A DNA stretch of 64,000 bases from an uncultured Pelagibacteraceae bacterium. Its GTDB lineage: Bacteria; Pseudomonadota; Alphaproteobacteria; Pelagibacterales; Pelagibacteraceae. The DNA is taken from NCBI GenBank assembly GCA_902629695.1, contig CACORY010000004.1, positions 1 to 64,000 on the forward strand, given 5' to 3'. Made by a program: the position numbers and the translations under genes. The notes beneath the pieces are model-generated. The model was not told the origin of the DNA. It did not search any database and saw only the letters and a list, made by a program, of their open reading frames with translations. The stretch's first letter is position 1; every line of letters starts with the position of its first letter. Below, in pieces: positions 23,233-33,799 of this stretch.

Positions 23233-23480
23233 TGATTAAGAAGGGTCTTAAAGTAATTGTTTTAACTGGAAAAGATAAAAAAAAAGAAGGCGAAATAATT
23301 GAAATAGACAGACAAAATAATAGAGCGAAAGTTAAAGATATTAATATGGTAAAGAAACATATTAAAACAACAAAAGAAAAAAAAGGTGGAATTGTTTCAA
23401 TAGAAAGCTTTATTAATTTATCTAATCTAAAATTAGTAGAAGAAAAAAAGAAAAACAAAAAAGTTGAGGTGAAAAAATAA
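23232..23480 (+). CDS. rplX: 50S ribosomal protein L24
   Basis: '[22 protein letters not shown]' KOW motif; operon position. Confidence 0.95.
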   Translation: MIKKGLKVIVLTGKDKKKEGEIIEIDRQNNRAKVKDINMVKKHIKTTKEKKGGIVSIESFINLSNLKLVEEKKKNKKVEVKK

Positions 23481-24034
23481 TGACACCAAGATTAAAAGAA
23501 TTGTATTTTAAAGAAATTCAACCTGATTTAAAAACAAAGTTAGGCTTAAAAAATATATATATGGGACCTAAAATACAAAAAGTTATTTTAAATATGGGTT
23601 TAGGACTAGATGGAAATGACTCTAAAGTTTTAAAATCGTGTGAGGAAGATTTAGCAAAGATAACTGGTCAAAAACCTGTCGTAACAAAATTTAAAAAATC
23701 AGTTGCAAATTTTAAAACTCGTAAAGGATCGAATGCAGGTTTAAAAGTAACTTTAAGAAAAGATAAGATGTATGAATTTCTAGATAGACTTGTTAATATT
23801 GCTTTGCCAAGAATTAAAGATTTTAGAGGTTTGTCTGTAAATGGTTTTGATAATTTTGGAAATTATTCATTTGGAGTAAAGGAACATATTATTTTTCCAG
23901 AGGTTAGTTTTGATAGAGCAGATAAAGTAAGAGGGCTAGATATAATTATTGTTATATCTGCCAAAAATAAGGAACATAGTTTTGCTTTATTAGAAAAGTT
24001 GAATTTCCCATTTATTAAAAAAGGAGATAACTAG
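23480..24034 (+). CDS. rplE: 50S ribosomal protein L5
   Basis: 'KIQKVILNMGLG', 'GQKPVVTKFKKSVANFKTRKG', 'IALPRIKDFRGLS'. Confidence 0.98.
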   Translation: MTPRLKELYFKEIQPDLKTKLGLKNIYMGPKIQKVILNMGLGLDGNDSKVLKSCEEDLAKITGQKPVVTKFKKSVANFKTRKGSNAGLKVTLRKDKMYEFLDRLVNIALPRIKDFRGLSVNGFDNFGNYSFGVKEHIIFPEVSFDRADKVRGLDIIIVISAKNKEHSFALLEKLNFPFIKKGDN

Positions 24035-24035
24035 A

Positions 24036-24341
24036 ATGGCTAAATTAAGTTCAATAAATAAGAATAACAGAAGAATAAAACTTTCAAATAAGTTTTATAA
24101 AAAAAGAGAAAAATTAAAAAAGATCATTATGAATAAAAAGCTTCCGCTAGATGAAAGATTTATAGCGCAACAAAAGTTATCAAAATTGCCAAGAAATTCA
24201 GCTAAGGTAAGAGTGATGAACAGGTGTCAAATTACTGGAAGACCTCACGGTGTTTATAGAAAATTAAGAATATCTAGGATTGCATTACGTCAACTCGGAT
24301 TGCAAGGAAAGATACCTGGATTAGTAAAATCAAGTTGGTAG
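24036..24341 (+). CDS. rpsN: 30S ribosomal protein S14 (long, zinc-independent type)
   Basis: 'LPRNSAKVRVMNRCQITGRPHGVYRKLRISRIALRQLGLQGKIPGLVKSSW'. Confidence 0.98.
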   Translation: MAKLSSINKNNRRIKLSNKFYKKREKLKKIIMNKKLPLDERFIAQQKLSKLPRNSAKVRVMNRCQITGRPHGVYRKLRISRIALRQLGLQGKIPGLVKSSW

Positions 24342-24351
24342 AAAGGATAAT

Positions 24352-24747
24352 ATGAGTTTAAGTGACCCAATAGGAGATATGATTGCAAGAGTAAAAAATG
24401 CTCAAGATAGAAATCATAAAAAAGTTAGTTTGCCATCTTCTAATTTTAAAACAAAAATTGCTGATATATTGAAAAATGAGGGATTTATAAAAGACTTTAA
24501 AGTTAGTAATGATAATAATAAATCAATATTATCTTTAGAGCTAAAGTATCACTCAGGAAATCCAGTGATAAGCGCTTTTGAAAGAGTTTCAAAACCAGGA
24601 AGAAGAATTTTTTCAAGTGCTGATGGATTACCAAAGATAAATAATGGTCTTGGTATTGCAATTATTTCTACACCTAAAGGTGTTATGACTGATATTGACG
24701 CAAGAAAACAACGAGTAGGTGGAGAAATTATTTGTAAGGTATTTTAA
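24352..24747 (+). CDS. rpsH: 30S ribosomal protein S8
   Basis: 'SDPIGDMIARVKNAQ', 'VSKPGRRIFSS', 'GLGIAIISTPKGVMTDIDARKQRVGGEIICKVF'. Confidence 0.98.
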   Translation: MSLSDPIGDMIARVKNAQDRNHKKVSLPSSNFKTKIADILKNEGFIKDFKVSNDNNKSILSLELKYHSGNPVISAFERVSKPGRRIFSSADGLPKINNGLGIAIISTPKGVMTDIDARKQRVGGEIICKVF

Positions 24748-25283
24748 TGTCTAAAATTGGTAAAATAAATATATCTATCCCTGATAAAGTAAAAGTCGCT
24801 TTAGCGGGAAATATCTTAAATGTAGAGGGTCCACAAGGTAAAAGTTCAATTGATATAGACCTAGATATCTTTAACCTTGATATTAAAGACAAAGAAATTT
24901 CGATTAAACCTAAAAAAATTGATGAAAACACAAAAAGATTATGGGGCATGAATAGAAGTTTAATAAACAACGCTGTAATTGGATCAAGCACGGGTTATGA
25001 AAAAATTCTTGAATTAGTGGGAGTTGGATACAGAGCAGCATTAAAAGAAAATAAATTGAGTCTTCAACTTGGATATAGTCATGACATAGATTTTGATATC
25101 CCTGATGGAATTAAAATAGTTGTAGAAAAACAAACTACATTAAAGATAACTGGTTCAGACAAACAAAAAGTTGGTTCAGTAGCTTCCAAGTTGAAAACTT
25201 TAAGAAAAATTGAGCCATATAAAGGTAAAGGTGTTAGAGAAAAAGGACAATATGTTCTTAAAAAAGAAGGAAAGAAAAAATAA
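24747..25283 (+). CDS. rplF: 50S ribosomal protein L6
   Basis: '[29 protein letters not shown]', '[24 protein letters not shown]'. Confidence 0.98.
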   Translation: MSKIGKINISIPDKVKVALAGNILNVEGPQGKSSIDIDLDIFNLDIKDKEISIKPKKIDENTKRLWGMNRSLINNAVIGSSTGYEKILELVGVGYRAALKENKLSLQLGYSHDIDFDIPDGIKIVVEKQTTLKITGSDKQKVGSVASKLKTLRKIEPYKGKGVREKGQYVLKKEGKKK

Positions 25284-25639
25284 TGAAACTTAATACAACG
25301 ACTAGAAAAAGATTTAGAGTTAGCAATAAGGTTAAAAAAGTTGCCTCAGATGGAAGATTTAGACTAAGTATATCAAGATCATCAAGAAATATTTCAGCTC
25401 AAATAATTGATGATAAAAAAAATATTACACTTTTAGCAGCATCTTCAATTGAAAAAGACATAAAATCAAAATCTAAAGTTAATAAATCTGATTTATCAAA
25501 AATTGTAGCAGAAAAACTAGCAAAAAAAGCTCAAGAAAAAAAAATAACAAAAATATTTTTTGATAGAGGCGTTTATAAATATCATGGAAGAATAAAAATA
25601 TTTGCTGAAACTTTAAGAAAAAATGGGATGGAATTTTAA
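25283..25639 (+). CDS. rplR: 50S ribosomal protein L18
   Basis: '[18 protein letters not shown]', '[29 protein letters not shown]'. Confidence 0.97.
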   Translation: MKLNTTTRKRFRVSNKVKKVASDGRFRLSISRSSRNISAQIIDDKKNITLLAASSIEKDIKSKSKVNKSDLSKIVAEKLAKKAQEKKITKIFFDRGVYKYHGRIKIFAETLRKNGMEF

Positions 25640-25640
25640 T

Positions 25641-26153
25641 ATGGAAAATAAAGATAAAAAAAGTGATAATATTCTCGAAAAGCTCGTTCATATCAACAGA
25701 ATAACCAAAGTTGTTAAAGGTGGTAGAAGGTTTGGGTTTTCAGCATTAGTAGTTGTAGGAAATCAATCTGGAAGAATTGGAATAGCTCATGCAAAAGCTA
25801 AACAAGTTCCTGATGCTATTAAAAAAGCAAATGAAATGGCAAGAAGAAAATTGATACATATTCCATTAAGAGAAGGAAGAACTATTCATCACGATGTTAA
25901 GGCAAAGGATGGATCAGGGAAAATAGTATTGAGGGCTGCCTCTAAAGGAACAGGTATAATAGCAGGAGGACCAGTCAGAGCTGTTTGTGAAGTATTGGGT
26001 GTTAAAGATATTGTTGCAAAATCTATGGGTACTTCTAATGCTCATAATGTCATAAGAGCTACAATGAAAGCTTTGTTGAAGCAAAGTTCACCAAAACAAA
26101 TCTCTACAATTAGGAATAAGAAAATATCAGAAATTATAGAAAAAAGAGGATAA
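25641..26153 (+). CDS. rpsE: 30S ribosomal protein S5 (start chosen at the internal ATG; ORF track begins 25623)
   Basis: '[47 protein letters not shown]'. Confidence 0.96.
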   Translation: MENKDKKSDNILEKLVHINRITKVVKGGRRFGFSALVVVGNQSGRIGIAHAKAKQVPDAIKKANEMARRKLIHIPLREGRTIHHDVKAKDGSGKIVLRAASKGTGIIAGGPVRAVCEVLGVKDIVAKSMGTSNAHNVIRATMKALLKQSSPKQISTIRNKKISEIIEKRG

Positions 26154-26605
26154 TGATTACATTAAATAATAGAGTAAAATTAAACAAAACTAAAATAAGA
26201 GTTGGTCGAGGAATAGGTTCAGGTAAAGGGAAAACTTCAGGTAGAGGTGTGAAGGGACAAAAATCTAGATCGGGTGTAGCTATAAAAAGTTTTGAGGGTG
26301 GTCAGATGCCCTTATATAGGAGACTGCCAAAAAGAGGGTTTAATCCTATTGGAAATAAGAATATAGCAATTCTTAATTTAGATAAAATTCAATTATATAT
26401 CGATAAAAAAAATATCAAAGCTAGTGATACAATAAACACATCTTTGTTAAAAAAATTAAAATTAATCAATAAGAATTCCGTAAAACTTAAAATTTTAGGA
26501 TCGGGTGAAATTAAAGACAAAATCAATATAGAGGCGGATTTGGCCTCAAAATCGGCAGTAGAAAAACTTGAAAAAGTTGGTGGTTCTATTCAAATAAAAA
26601 AATAA
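26153..26605 (+). CDS. rplO: 50S ribosomal protein L15
   Basis: '[26 protein letters not shown]', '[20 protein letters not shown]'. Confidence 0.97.
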   Translation: MITLNNRVKLNKTKIRVGRGIGSGKGKTSGRGVKGQKSRSGVAIKSFEGGQMPLYRRLPKRGFNPIGNKNIAILNLDKIQLYIDKKNIKASDTINTSLLKKLKLINKNSVKLKILGSGEIKDKINIEADLASKSAVEKLEKVGGSIQIKK

Positions 26606-26615
26606 TTTTTAGTTT

Positions 26616-27899
26616 ATGAGTTCGTCTTCATCAAGTAATGATTTAAAAAATAGAATAATTTTTACAATTGCAATACTTGCAGTCTATAGATTAGGAACAT
26701 TTATTCCTTTACCAGGCATTGACCCTGAACAATTAAGAATAATGATGGAAGGAAATCAAAAAGGGTTACTAGGAATGTTTAACGTATTTGCTGGAGGTGC
26801 TGTGAGTAGAATGGCAATTTTTGCTTTAGGAATAATGCCATATATTTCCTCATCAATCATTGTTCAACTTTTAACAGGAGTTTCTGATTATTTTAAAAAT
26901 TTGAAAGCTCAAGGTGAGATAGGCAGATCAAAAATAACTCAGATAACAAGATATGGAACAGTTTTATTAGCGACTGTACAAGGCTACGGTTTAGCTGTTG
27001 GATTAGAGTCATCTGCGAATTTAGTTATTAATCCGGGTTTATTTTTTAAAGTTTCGACTGTAACTACTATCGTGGCAGGAACAATATTTCTTATGTGGTT
27101 AGGAGAACAAATTACTCAAAGAGGAATTGGTAATGGAATATCTCTAATAATTTTCGCTGGTATCGTTGCTGAAATCCCAAGAGCTTTGGTTACAACTTTT
27201 GAATTAGGTAGAACTGGAGCAATATCAACTGTAATGATAATTGGAATTTTTGTTTTATTAATTTTAACAATTTTATTTATTGTTTTTATGGAGAGAGCTT
27301 TGAGGAAAATTTTGATTAATTACCCTAAAAGACAGATGGGTAATAAAATGTATGGAGGAGAGTCATCACATCTTCCACTTAAGATAAATCAAGCAGGTGT
27401 GATTCCCGCAATATTTGCATCTGCATTACTATTATTACCAGTTACTTTTTCTAATTTTAATTTTTCTGAAAATGAAACTTTTTTAAATTTAAGCTCTTAT
27501 TTTACCCAAGGGCAGCCTTTGTATATGTTATTGTATGCTTCTGGAATAATATTTTTTACTTTTTTTTATACTTCAATTACGTTTAATCCTGTAGAGACTG
27601 CTGATAATTTAAGAAAGTATGGAGGATTTATTCCTGGTATACGCCCTGGTGAGAGCACTGCTTTATATATAGAAAATATTTTGACAAAATTAACAACAAT
27701 TGGAGCATTATATTTAACACTTGTTTGTTTGATGCCTGAATTTTTGATTGCAAATTATCCGATACCATTTTATTTAGGTGGTACCTCAATTTTAATTGTA
27801 GTTGTAGTTGCAATTGACACAGTCACTCAAATTCAAACTAGACTTATGAGCTCGCAATACGAACAGCTAATAAAAAAAACAAAGTTTGGAAGATCTTAA
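26616..27899 (+). CDS. secY: Preprotein translocase subunit SecY
   Basis: 427 aa multi-TM; 'LGIMPYISSSIIVQLLT', 'RGIGNGISLIIFAGIVA', 'GGTSILIVVVVAIDTVTQI'. Confidence 0.99.
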   Translation: MSSSSSSNDLKNRIIFTIAILAVYRLGTFIPLPGIDPEQLRIMMEGNQKGLLGMFNVFAGGAVSRMAIFALGIMPYISSSIIVQLLTGVSDYFKNLKAQGEIGRSKITQITRYGTVLLATVQGYGLAVGLESSANLVINPGLFFKVSTVTTIVAGTIFLMWLGEQITQRGIGNGISLIIFAGIVAEIPRALVTTFELGRTGAISTVMIIGIFVLLILTILFIVFMERALRKILINYPKRQMGNKMYGGESSHLPLKINQAGVIPAIFASALLLLPVTFSNFNFSENETFLNLSSYFTQGQPLYMLLYASGIIFFTFFYTSITFNPVETADNLRKYGGFIPGIRPGESTALYIENILTKLTTIGALYLTLVCLMPEFLIANYPIPFYLGGTSILIVVVVAIDTVTQIQTRLMSSQYEQLIKKTKFGRS

Positions 27900-28463
27900 G
27901 TGAATATTATCCTGTTTGGACCTCCTGGAGCTGGAAAAGGCACTCAAGCAAAATTTTTAGTAACAAAACTCAAAGGTTATCAAATATCCACAGGTGACAT
28001 GTTAAGAGATGAGATACAAAAAAATTCAGATATTGGAAAAAAAATAATTGATGATATGAATGAAGGAAAATTTGTGAGTGATGTGATCGTTAATAATTTA
28101 ATTAAGAATGTTATATTTGATAATCAAAAAAAAGGAAAATTAATATTTGATGGATATCCAAGATCTTTAAGTCAAGCAGAGAATCTAGATTTACTATTAA
28201 AAAACTCAAATCAAAAAATTGATTTTATTTTTTTTCTAAATGTTAATAAGGACACAATAATTAAAAGAATTGAAAAGAGAAAAATAATAGAAAAAAGATT
28301 AGACGATGAATTGGATACCATTCTGAAAAGATACGATACATATATGGAAACAACAAAACCAGTATTAGAATTCTATTCAAAAAAACCAAATTTTTATGAA
28401 ATTGATGGTGCTCTAGAAATTGATCAAATTACTAATAAAATTGGGGCTTTTCTTAGGGTTTAA
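27900..28463 (+). CDS. adk: Adenylate kinase (GTG start)
   Basis: 'NIILFGPPGAGKGTQAKFLVTK', 'QISTGDMLRDEI', 'IFDGYPRSLSQAE'. Confidence 0.97.
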   Translation: MNIILFGPPGAGKGTQAKFLVTKLKGYQISTGDMLRDEIQKNSDIGKKIIDDMNEGKFVSDVIVNNLIKNVIFDNQKKGKLIFDGYPRSLSQAENLDLLLKNSNQKIDFIFFLNVNKDTIIKRIEKRKIIEKRLDDELDTILKRYDTYMETTKPVLEFYSKKPNFYEIDGALEIDQITNKIGAFLRV

Positions 28464-28467
28464 GACA

Positions 28468-28495
28468 TTGACTTTGGAAGATCTTCTTATATAAA
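28468..28495 (+). promoter_or_regulatory. Candidate sigma70 promoter for rpsM-rpsK-rpoA-rplQ, with palindrome GAAGATCTTC in the spacer
   Basis: TTGACT (28468-28473), 16-nt spacer, TATAAA (28490-28495); 10-bp perfect palindrome at 28477-28486. Confidence 0.55.
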
Positions 28496-28518
28496 AGGCT
28501 AAATTTATCACAAAATTT

Positions 28519-28902
28519 ATGGCTCGTATTGCAGGTATTAATATTCCACAAAATAAACTAGTCCATATAGGGTTGACTTATATTTATGGTATTGGAAATA
28601 AATTTTCCCAAAAAATTTGTAAATCTTTGGAAATTCCAAGAGAAAAAAGAGTAAATCAATTAACTGATGAAGAAATATTAAAGATAAGAGAATATATTGA
28701 TCAAAATTTTAAAGTTGAGGGAGATTTAAGAAGAGATTATTCTTTAAGTATAAAAAGATTAATCGACCTAGCTTGTTATAGAGGCTCAAGGCATAGAAAA
28801 AAATTACCAGTAAGAGGCCAAAGAACGAGATGTAATGCCAGAACTAGAAAAGGTAAAGCAATTGCTATTGCTGGTAAAAAATTAACACCGCTTAAAAAAT
28901 AA
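28519..28902 (+). CDS. rpsM: 30S ribosomal protein S13
   Basis: '[25 protein letters not shown]', '[27 protein letters not shown]'. Confidence 0.98.
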   Translation: MARIAGINIPQNKLVHIGLTYIYGIGNKFSQKICKSLEIPREKRVNQLTDEEILKIREYIDQNFKVEGDLRRDYSLSIKRLIDLACYRGSRHRKKLPVRGQRTRCNARTRKGKAIAIAGKKLTPLKK

Positions 28903-28904
28903 TT

Positions 28905-29354
28905 ATGGCTAAAGTTGATAAGGTTGAAAACAAAGACCAAAAAGTTGAAAAATCTTCAAAGAAGGTAGCTAAAAGCTCTTATTCTAAAAAGAAAAAAACA
29001 AAAAAAAATATTTTAAATGGAATTGCCTATGTACAGTCTACATTTAATAATACGATAATTTCTATTGCTGATACAAACGGAAATGTAATTTCATGGGCTT
29101 CAGCTGGTCAAAAAGGTTTTAAAGGGTCAAGAAAATCAACTCCATATGCCGCTCAAATTGCTGCAGACTCAGCTGCTTCCAAAGCATTAGAATTTGGAAT
29201 GAAAACTTTATCCGTTGAAGTGAAAGGTCCCGGGTCGGGAAGAGAAACTGCTTTGAGAGCTTTGCAAGCAAGAGGCTTTAAAATTTTATCTATAAAAGAT
29301 ACTACACCAATGCCACATAACGGTACAAGACCACCAAAAAAAAGGAGAGTTTAA
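28905..29354 (+). CDS. rpsK: 30S ribosomal protein S11 with Lys/Ser-rich N-terminal extension
   Basis: '[49 protein letters not shown]'. Confidence 0.98.
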   Translation: MAKVDKVENKDQKVEKSSKKVAKSSYSKKKKTKKNILNGIAYVQSTFNNTIISIADTNGNVISWASAGQKGFKGSRKSTPYAAQIAADSAASKALEFGMKTLSVEVKGPGSGRETALRALQARGFKILSIKDTTPMPHNGTRPPKKRRV

Positions 29355-30382
29355 TGGAAACTGAAAACGTAAACGTAAAAAATTGGAAATCACTTATTAA
29401 ACCAACTAAACTTGATGTAAAGATAAGTGATGATTTAACCCAAGCAACAATTATAGCTGAGCCATTAGAAAAAGGTTATGGACTAACATTAGGTAATTCG
29501 CTAAGAAGAATACTTTTATCATCTATAAGAGGTGCGGCCGTCACTTCAATTCAAATTGATGGAGTTTTACATGAATTTACATCTATCAAAGGTGTAAGAG
29601 AAGATGTCACTGATATTGTTTTGAATGTAAAGTCCTTAGCTTTGAAATGTTCATCTGAGGGTACAAAAAAACTTGTTTTAGATGCAAAAGGTCCAGGTGA
29701 AATCAAAGCATCAAATATTACCCCTGTTGCTGATGTCGAAATACTGAATCCTGATCTAGTAATTTGTAACTTAGATGAAAATACAAATTTTCACATGGAA
29801 ATGAATGTAAATACTGGAAAAGGTTACGTGCCTGCTGAATTAAATAAACCAGAAGAGCCACCTTTAGGATTAATAGCCATAGACTCTTTATACAGTCCTG
29901 TAAAAAAAGTTTCATACTCTGTAAGTACAGCTAGAGAAGGAAAAGCTTTAGATTATGATAAATTAACAATGGTCGTCGAAACTAATGGATCAATATCTGC
30001 TGAGGATGCAGTTGCTTATTCAGCAAGAATTTTTCAAGATCAATTAAAAATGTTTATAAATTTTGATGAACCAGTCGAAGTTCCAGTAAAAGAAGTTTCA
30101 ACTGAGCCTGAGTTTAATAAAAATTTATTAAGAAAAGTTGATGAGTTAGAGCTATCGGTGAGATCAATGAATTGTTTAAAAAACGATAATATTATCTACA
30201 TAGGTGATTTAGTTCAAAAATCAGAGGGAGAAATGTTAAGAACTCCTAACTTTGGAAGAAAATCTCTTAATGAAATTAAAGAGGTTTTAACTGGTATGTC
30301 ATTATATCTAGGTATGGAAATTCCAAACTGGCCACCAGATAACATTGCTGAAATGTCTAAAAAACTAGAGGAGGCTATTTAA
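29354..30382 (+). CDS. rpoA: DNA-directed RNA polymerase subunit alpha
   Basis: '[43 protein letters not shown]'; alpha-CTD '[27 protein letters not shown]'. Confidence 0.99.
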   Translation: METENVNVKNWKSLIKPTKLDVKISDDLTQATIIAEPLEKGYGLTLGNSLRRILLSSIRGAAVTSIQIDGVLHEFTSIKGVREDVTDIVLNVKSLALKCSSEGTKKLVLDAKGPGEIKASNITPVADVEILNPDLVICNLDENTNFHMEMNVNTGKGYVPAELNKPEEPPLGLIAIDSLYSPVKKVSYSVSTAREGKALDYDKLTMVVETNGSISAEDAVAYSARIFQDQLKMFINFDEPVEVPVKEVSTEPEFNKNLLRKVDELELSVRSMNCLKNDNIIYIGDLVQKSEGEMLRTPNFGRKSLNEIKEVLTGMSLYLGMEIPNWPPDNIAEMSKKLEEAI

Positions 30383-30828
30383 TGAGACACGGAATGGCCA
30401 ATAAAAAGTTAAATAGAACTTCTGAACACAGAAAAGCTTTGTTAATGAATATGCTTAATTCATTAATTAAATATGAGCAAATAAAGACTACTTTACCAAA
30501 AGCTAAGTTTTTAAAACCTCAGGCTGATAAGATAATTACATTAGGAAAGAAAGATTCATTACAAACAACAAAAATATTAGTTTCAAAATTACAAAATTCA
30601 CAATCAGCAAATAAAGTAAAAAAAACATTATCCAAAAGATATGAGAAAAGAAATGGCGGATACACTCGAATTGTTAAAGCTGGTTTTAGATATGGTGATA
30701 ATGCACCAATGGCAATTATAGAGTTTGTAGATAGAGATTTAGAGGCAAAAAGGGTCGATAGAAAAAAGAAAGATGACAAAAAAGAGGCAACAAATCAAGA
30801 AGATAAAAAAGTAGCCTCATCAAAATAA
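30382..30828 (+). CDS. rplQ: 50S ribosomal protein L17
   Basis: '[42 protein letters not shown]'. Confidence 0.98.
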   Translation: MRHGMANKKLNRTSEHRKALLMNMLNSLIKYEQIKTTLPKAKFLKPQADKIITLGKKDSLQTTKILVSKLQNSQSANKVKKTLSKRYEKRNGGYTRIVKAGFRYGDNAPMAIIEFVDRDLEAKRVDRKKKDDKKEATNQEDKKVASSK

Positions 30829-30846
30829 AATCTTTAAATATAATTC

Positions 30847-31761
30847 ATGAATAAAAGTTTTGTTGTTGATTCAACATTTGTCGATATGCGACTTGATAGA
30901 TTTTTAAGAAATAAATTAGGAAATTTACCTCAAAGTTTAATCGAAAAAAATCTAAGAAATGGAAAGATAAAATTAAACAAAAAAAAAGCAAAAAGTTCAT
31001 TTAAATTAAAGTTTAACGATAGAATTGCAGTGTTTAATCTTAATTTTCAACAAAAAATAATAAATGATAAACTAAAATTTAGCCCTTCAAATACAACAAT
31101 AAAAGAAAATGAAGATTTAATTATTGATAATAATGAAGATTTTATTGTTCTTAATAAAAGTTCAGGAATTTCAGTTCAGGGTGGAACAAAATCAAAAAAA
31201 AACTTAATAGATATATTTTCAAAAAGTAAAATTTTTGAAGGTGCCAAACCCTTTTCAGTTCATAGATTAGATAAAGAAACATCAGGTGTTTTTATCATGG
31301 CTAAAAATAGAAAATCTGCTCAGTTACTAACATCTCTTTTTAGACTCAGAAAAGTTCATAAAACTTATCTAGCAATTTGTCACGGTGAGATAGAAAAAAA
31401 TTCTGGGGAATGGAACGATGATTTGATTAGATATGAAAATAAAAAAAAAATTATAGAAAAAGCCAAGACTATTTATAAAGTATTAGATAAAAACTCTAAC
31501 TCGAGTTTAGTTGAAATGAAACCAATTACTGGAAGAAAGCATCAATTAAGGAAACAACTATTTAATATTGGTCATCCTATATATGGAGATGATAAATATA
31601 AATTGATTGATTCGATTAAAAGATCAAATAAAAATTTGATGTTACACTCTTATCAAATTAAGTTTATGATAAAAAATAAAAAGTTTACTTACAAAGCTTT
31701 ACTACCAGATTATTTTAAAAAATTAATAAAAAGTAAGAGACTTAATTTTTTAGATTTATGA
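30847..31761 (+). CDS. rluC: RluC/RluD-family pseudouridine synthase
   Basis: S4-like N-term; '[31 protein letters not shown]', '[25 protein letters not shown]'. Confidence 0.85.
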   Translation: MNKSFVVDSTFVDMRLDRFLRNKLGNLPQSLIEKNLRNGKIKLNKKKAKSSFKLKFNDRIAVFNLNFQQKIINDKLKFSPSNTTIKENEDLIIDNNEDFIVLNKSSGISVQGGTKSKKNLIDIFSKSKIFEGAKPFSVHRLDKETSGVFIMAKNRKSAQLLTSLFRLRKVHKTYLAICHGEIEKNSGEWNDDLIRYENKKKIIEKAKTIYKVLDKNSNSSLVEMKPITGRKHQLRKQLFNIGHPIYGDDKYKLIDSIKRSNKNLMLHSYQIKFMIKNKKFTYKALLPDYFKKLIKSKRLNFLDL

Positions 31762-32362
31762 TAAAATTTTCAATAAGTTTTTTTTCAAAATAATTATAAT
31801 TTTGACTTTTAATAGTATTTAGATTTATCACTCCCTTATCCTTAATACCACAAGGTACTATAGATTTATATTTATTGAGATCATTATCGATATTTATTGC
31901 AAAACCATGATAAGCTATCCATTTACTTACTCTAACACCAATCGCAGCAACTTTTTTTATCTCAGATCCATCATTATACCAAATTCCTATATTTTCTTTA
32001 TCAGGAAACGTGTCAATATCATAAAATTTAATTGTATCTATGATTGTTTTTTCTATGGTTGATATAAGTTTCCTTATATTTTTTTTTCTTTTTTTTAAAT
32101 CAATCACAAAATAACAAATTAATTGACCTGGTCCATGGTAAGTAATTTTTCCACCTCGATTTGTTTTTATTATATTAATTTTTTTATCTAAAATTTCATT
32201 TTCATTAAAACTTGTGCCCGCTGTATAAATTTCATTATGTTCTAGCGTCCAAATTAATTCATTTGCCTTTTCTTTGCTTAAATCAATCAATCTATTTTCC
32301 ATTAATTGAATTGCACTTTCATATTTTACAGGTTTTTCTGACTTTTTAATCTCTATATTCAT
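31742..32362 (-). CDS. lipB: Lipoyl(octanoyl) transferase
   Basis: '[24 protein letters not shown]', '[22 protein letters not shown]', '[13 protein letters not shown]'. Confidence 0.95.
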   Translation of the reverse strand: MNIEIKKSEKPVKYESAIQLMENRLIDLSKEKANELIWTLEHNEIYTAGTSFNENEILDKKINIIKTNRGGKITYHGPGQLICYFVIDLKKRKKNIRKLISTIEKTIIDTIKFYDIDTFPDKENIGIWYNDGSEIKKVAAIGVRVSKWIAYHGFAINIDNDLNKYKSIVPCGIKDKGVINLNTIKSQNYNYFEKKLIENFIINLKN

Positions 32363-32422
32363 TTAAAAATTGTATTCTTCTCATTTTGTATTAAAAGATC
32401 CATCTGAATAATAGGTAAATTT

Positions 32423-33796
32423 ATGACTTTAATTAAAAAAATCAAAGATAAAAAAGTCAACTTTGAATTCAATAAAGAATATATCAAAGTAGTTACAGAT
32501 AAAATTATAAATAATGATGTAGATTTTATTACAAATTCTTTTAGTGAAATGCATCCTGCAGATGCAGCAGATATTATTGAGCATCTAAGCCAGGGTGATC
32601 GTGAAAATTTACTTAAATTGAATAATTTTAAGATTAATCCTGAGGTATTTGTTGAATTAAACGAGTCAGTGCAAACAGAAATTATTAAATATTTATCATC
32701 AGACTCAATTGTAAGAATTTTGAAAAACCTCGAGTCAGATGATGCAATTGCAATTCTAGAAAATGTTGAAGAAAAAGATAAAAATTCAATTTTAGAGGCC
32801 TTACCACCTAAAGACCGTTTTGCTTTATTGGAAGGCCTTAGTTATCCAGAAGATAGTGCAGCAAGAATAATGCAAAGGGAATTTACTGCCATACCAAGTA
32901 ATTGGTCAGTAGGTCAAACAATTGATTATTTGCGAGAAAATAAAGATTTACCTGAACAGTTTTTAGAGATTTTTATTGTAAATGAAAACTTTAAACCAGT
33001 TGGTATGGTTCCGTCATCTAAAGTTTTAAGAACTCCTAGAGAGTCTAAAATGTCATCAATTATGGATAATACAATTTTTTTAGTTCCTGTCGACATGGAT
33101 AAAGAAGAAGTTGGTAATTTATTCGAAAATTATGGTCTAAACTCTGCATGTGTAGTTGATAAAACTAATAAATTAGTCGGAATGATTACTTCAGATGATA
33201 TTTTAACAGTTTTAAAGGAAGAAGCTGAGGAAGATACTTTAAGGTTGGCCGGTGTTGGTGACGAAGAAATAACTGATGGAGTGTTAACAAAAACAAAAAG
33301 AAGATTTAATTGGTTACTCCTTAATTTATTCACAGCTTTTTTAGCAACATGGTGTATAAGTTTGTTTGGTGCTACAATTGAACAAATGGTAGTATTAGCT
33401 TTCTTGATGCCAATTGTTGCTTCAATGGGTGGAAATGCAGGAATGCAAACTTTAGCAGTCACAGTTAGAACCTTAGCTACTAATGATTTAACTAAAAATA
33501 ATTTCAATCAAAATATACTCAAAGAATTTAATATTGGAATATTGAATGGAATTATATTCGCAATCATAAGTTCTTTTATTGTACAAATATGGTTTCAAGA
33601 TATTCAGTTGTCTTTAATAATTTCTATTTCTATGGTTTTAACAATGATAGTAGCAGGACTTTTTGGGATTTTAGTTCCAGTCACACTAAAAAAGATGAAT
33701 ATTGATCCAGCAATAGCTTCAAGTGTTTTTGTTACAACAATAACTGATGTAATTGGATTTGTTTCATTTTTAGGTGTTGGAGCTTACTTTTTGTAG
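32423..33796 (+). CDS. mgtE: Magnesium transporter MgtE
   Basis: MgtE_N repeats, CBS pair, C-terminal TM 'PIVASMGGNAGMQTLAVTVRTLA'. Confidence 0.95.
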   Translation: MTLIKKIKDKKVNFEFNKEYIKVVTDKIINNDVDFITNSFSEMHPADAADIIEHLSQGDRENLLKLNNFKINPEVFVELNESVQTEIIKYLSSDSIVRILKNLESDDAIAILENVEEKDKNSILEALPPKDRFALLEGLSYPEDSAARIMQREFTAIPSNWSVGQTIDYLRENKDLPEQFLEIFIVNENFKPVGMVPSSKVLRTPRESKMSSIMDNTIFLVPVDMDKEEVGNLFENYGLNSACVVDKTNKLVGMITSDDILTVLKEEAEEDTLRLAGVGDEEITDGVLTKTKRRFNWLLLNLFTAFLATWCISLFGATIEQMVVLAFLMPIVASMGGNAGMQTLAVTVRTLATNDLTKNNFNQNILKEFNIGILNGIIFAIISSFIVQIWFQDIQLSLIISISMVLTMIVAGLFGILVPVTLKKMNIDPAIASSVFVTTITDVIGFVSFLGVGAYFL

Positions 33797-33799
33797 TGC

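Noticed and set aside
23087-23458. 123-aa Phe/Leu-rich antisense ORF over rplN/rplX
   Set aside because: Complement of A-rich Lys codons; spurious hydrophobic translation.
33130-33507. 125-aa antisense ORF in mgtE
   Set aside because: Shadow ORF; no start context or domain evidence.
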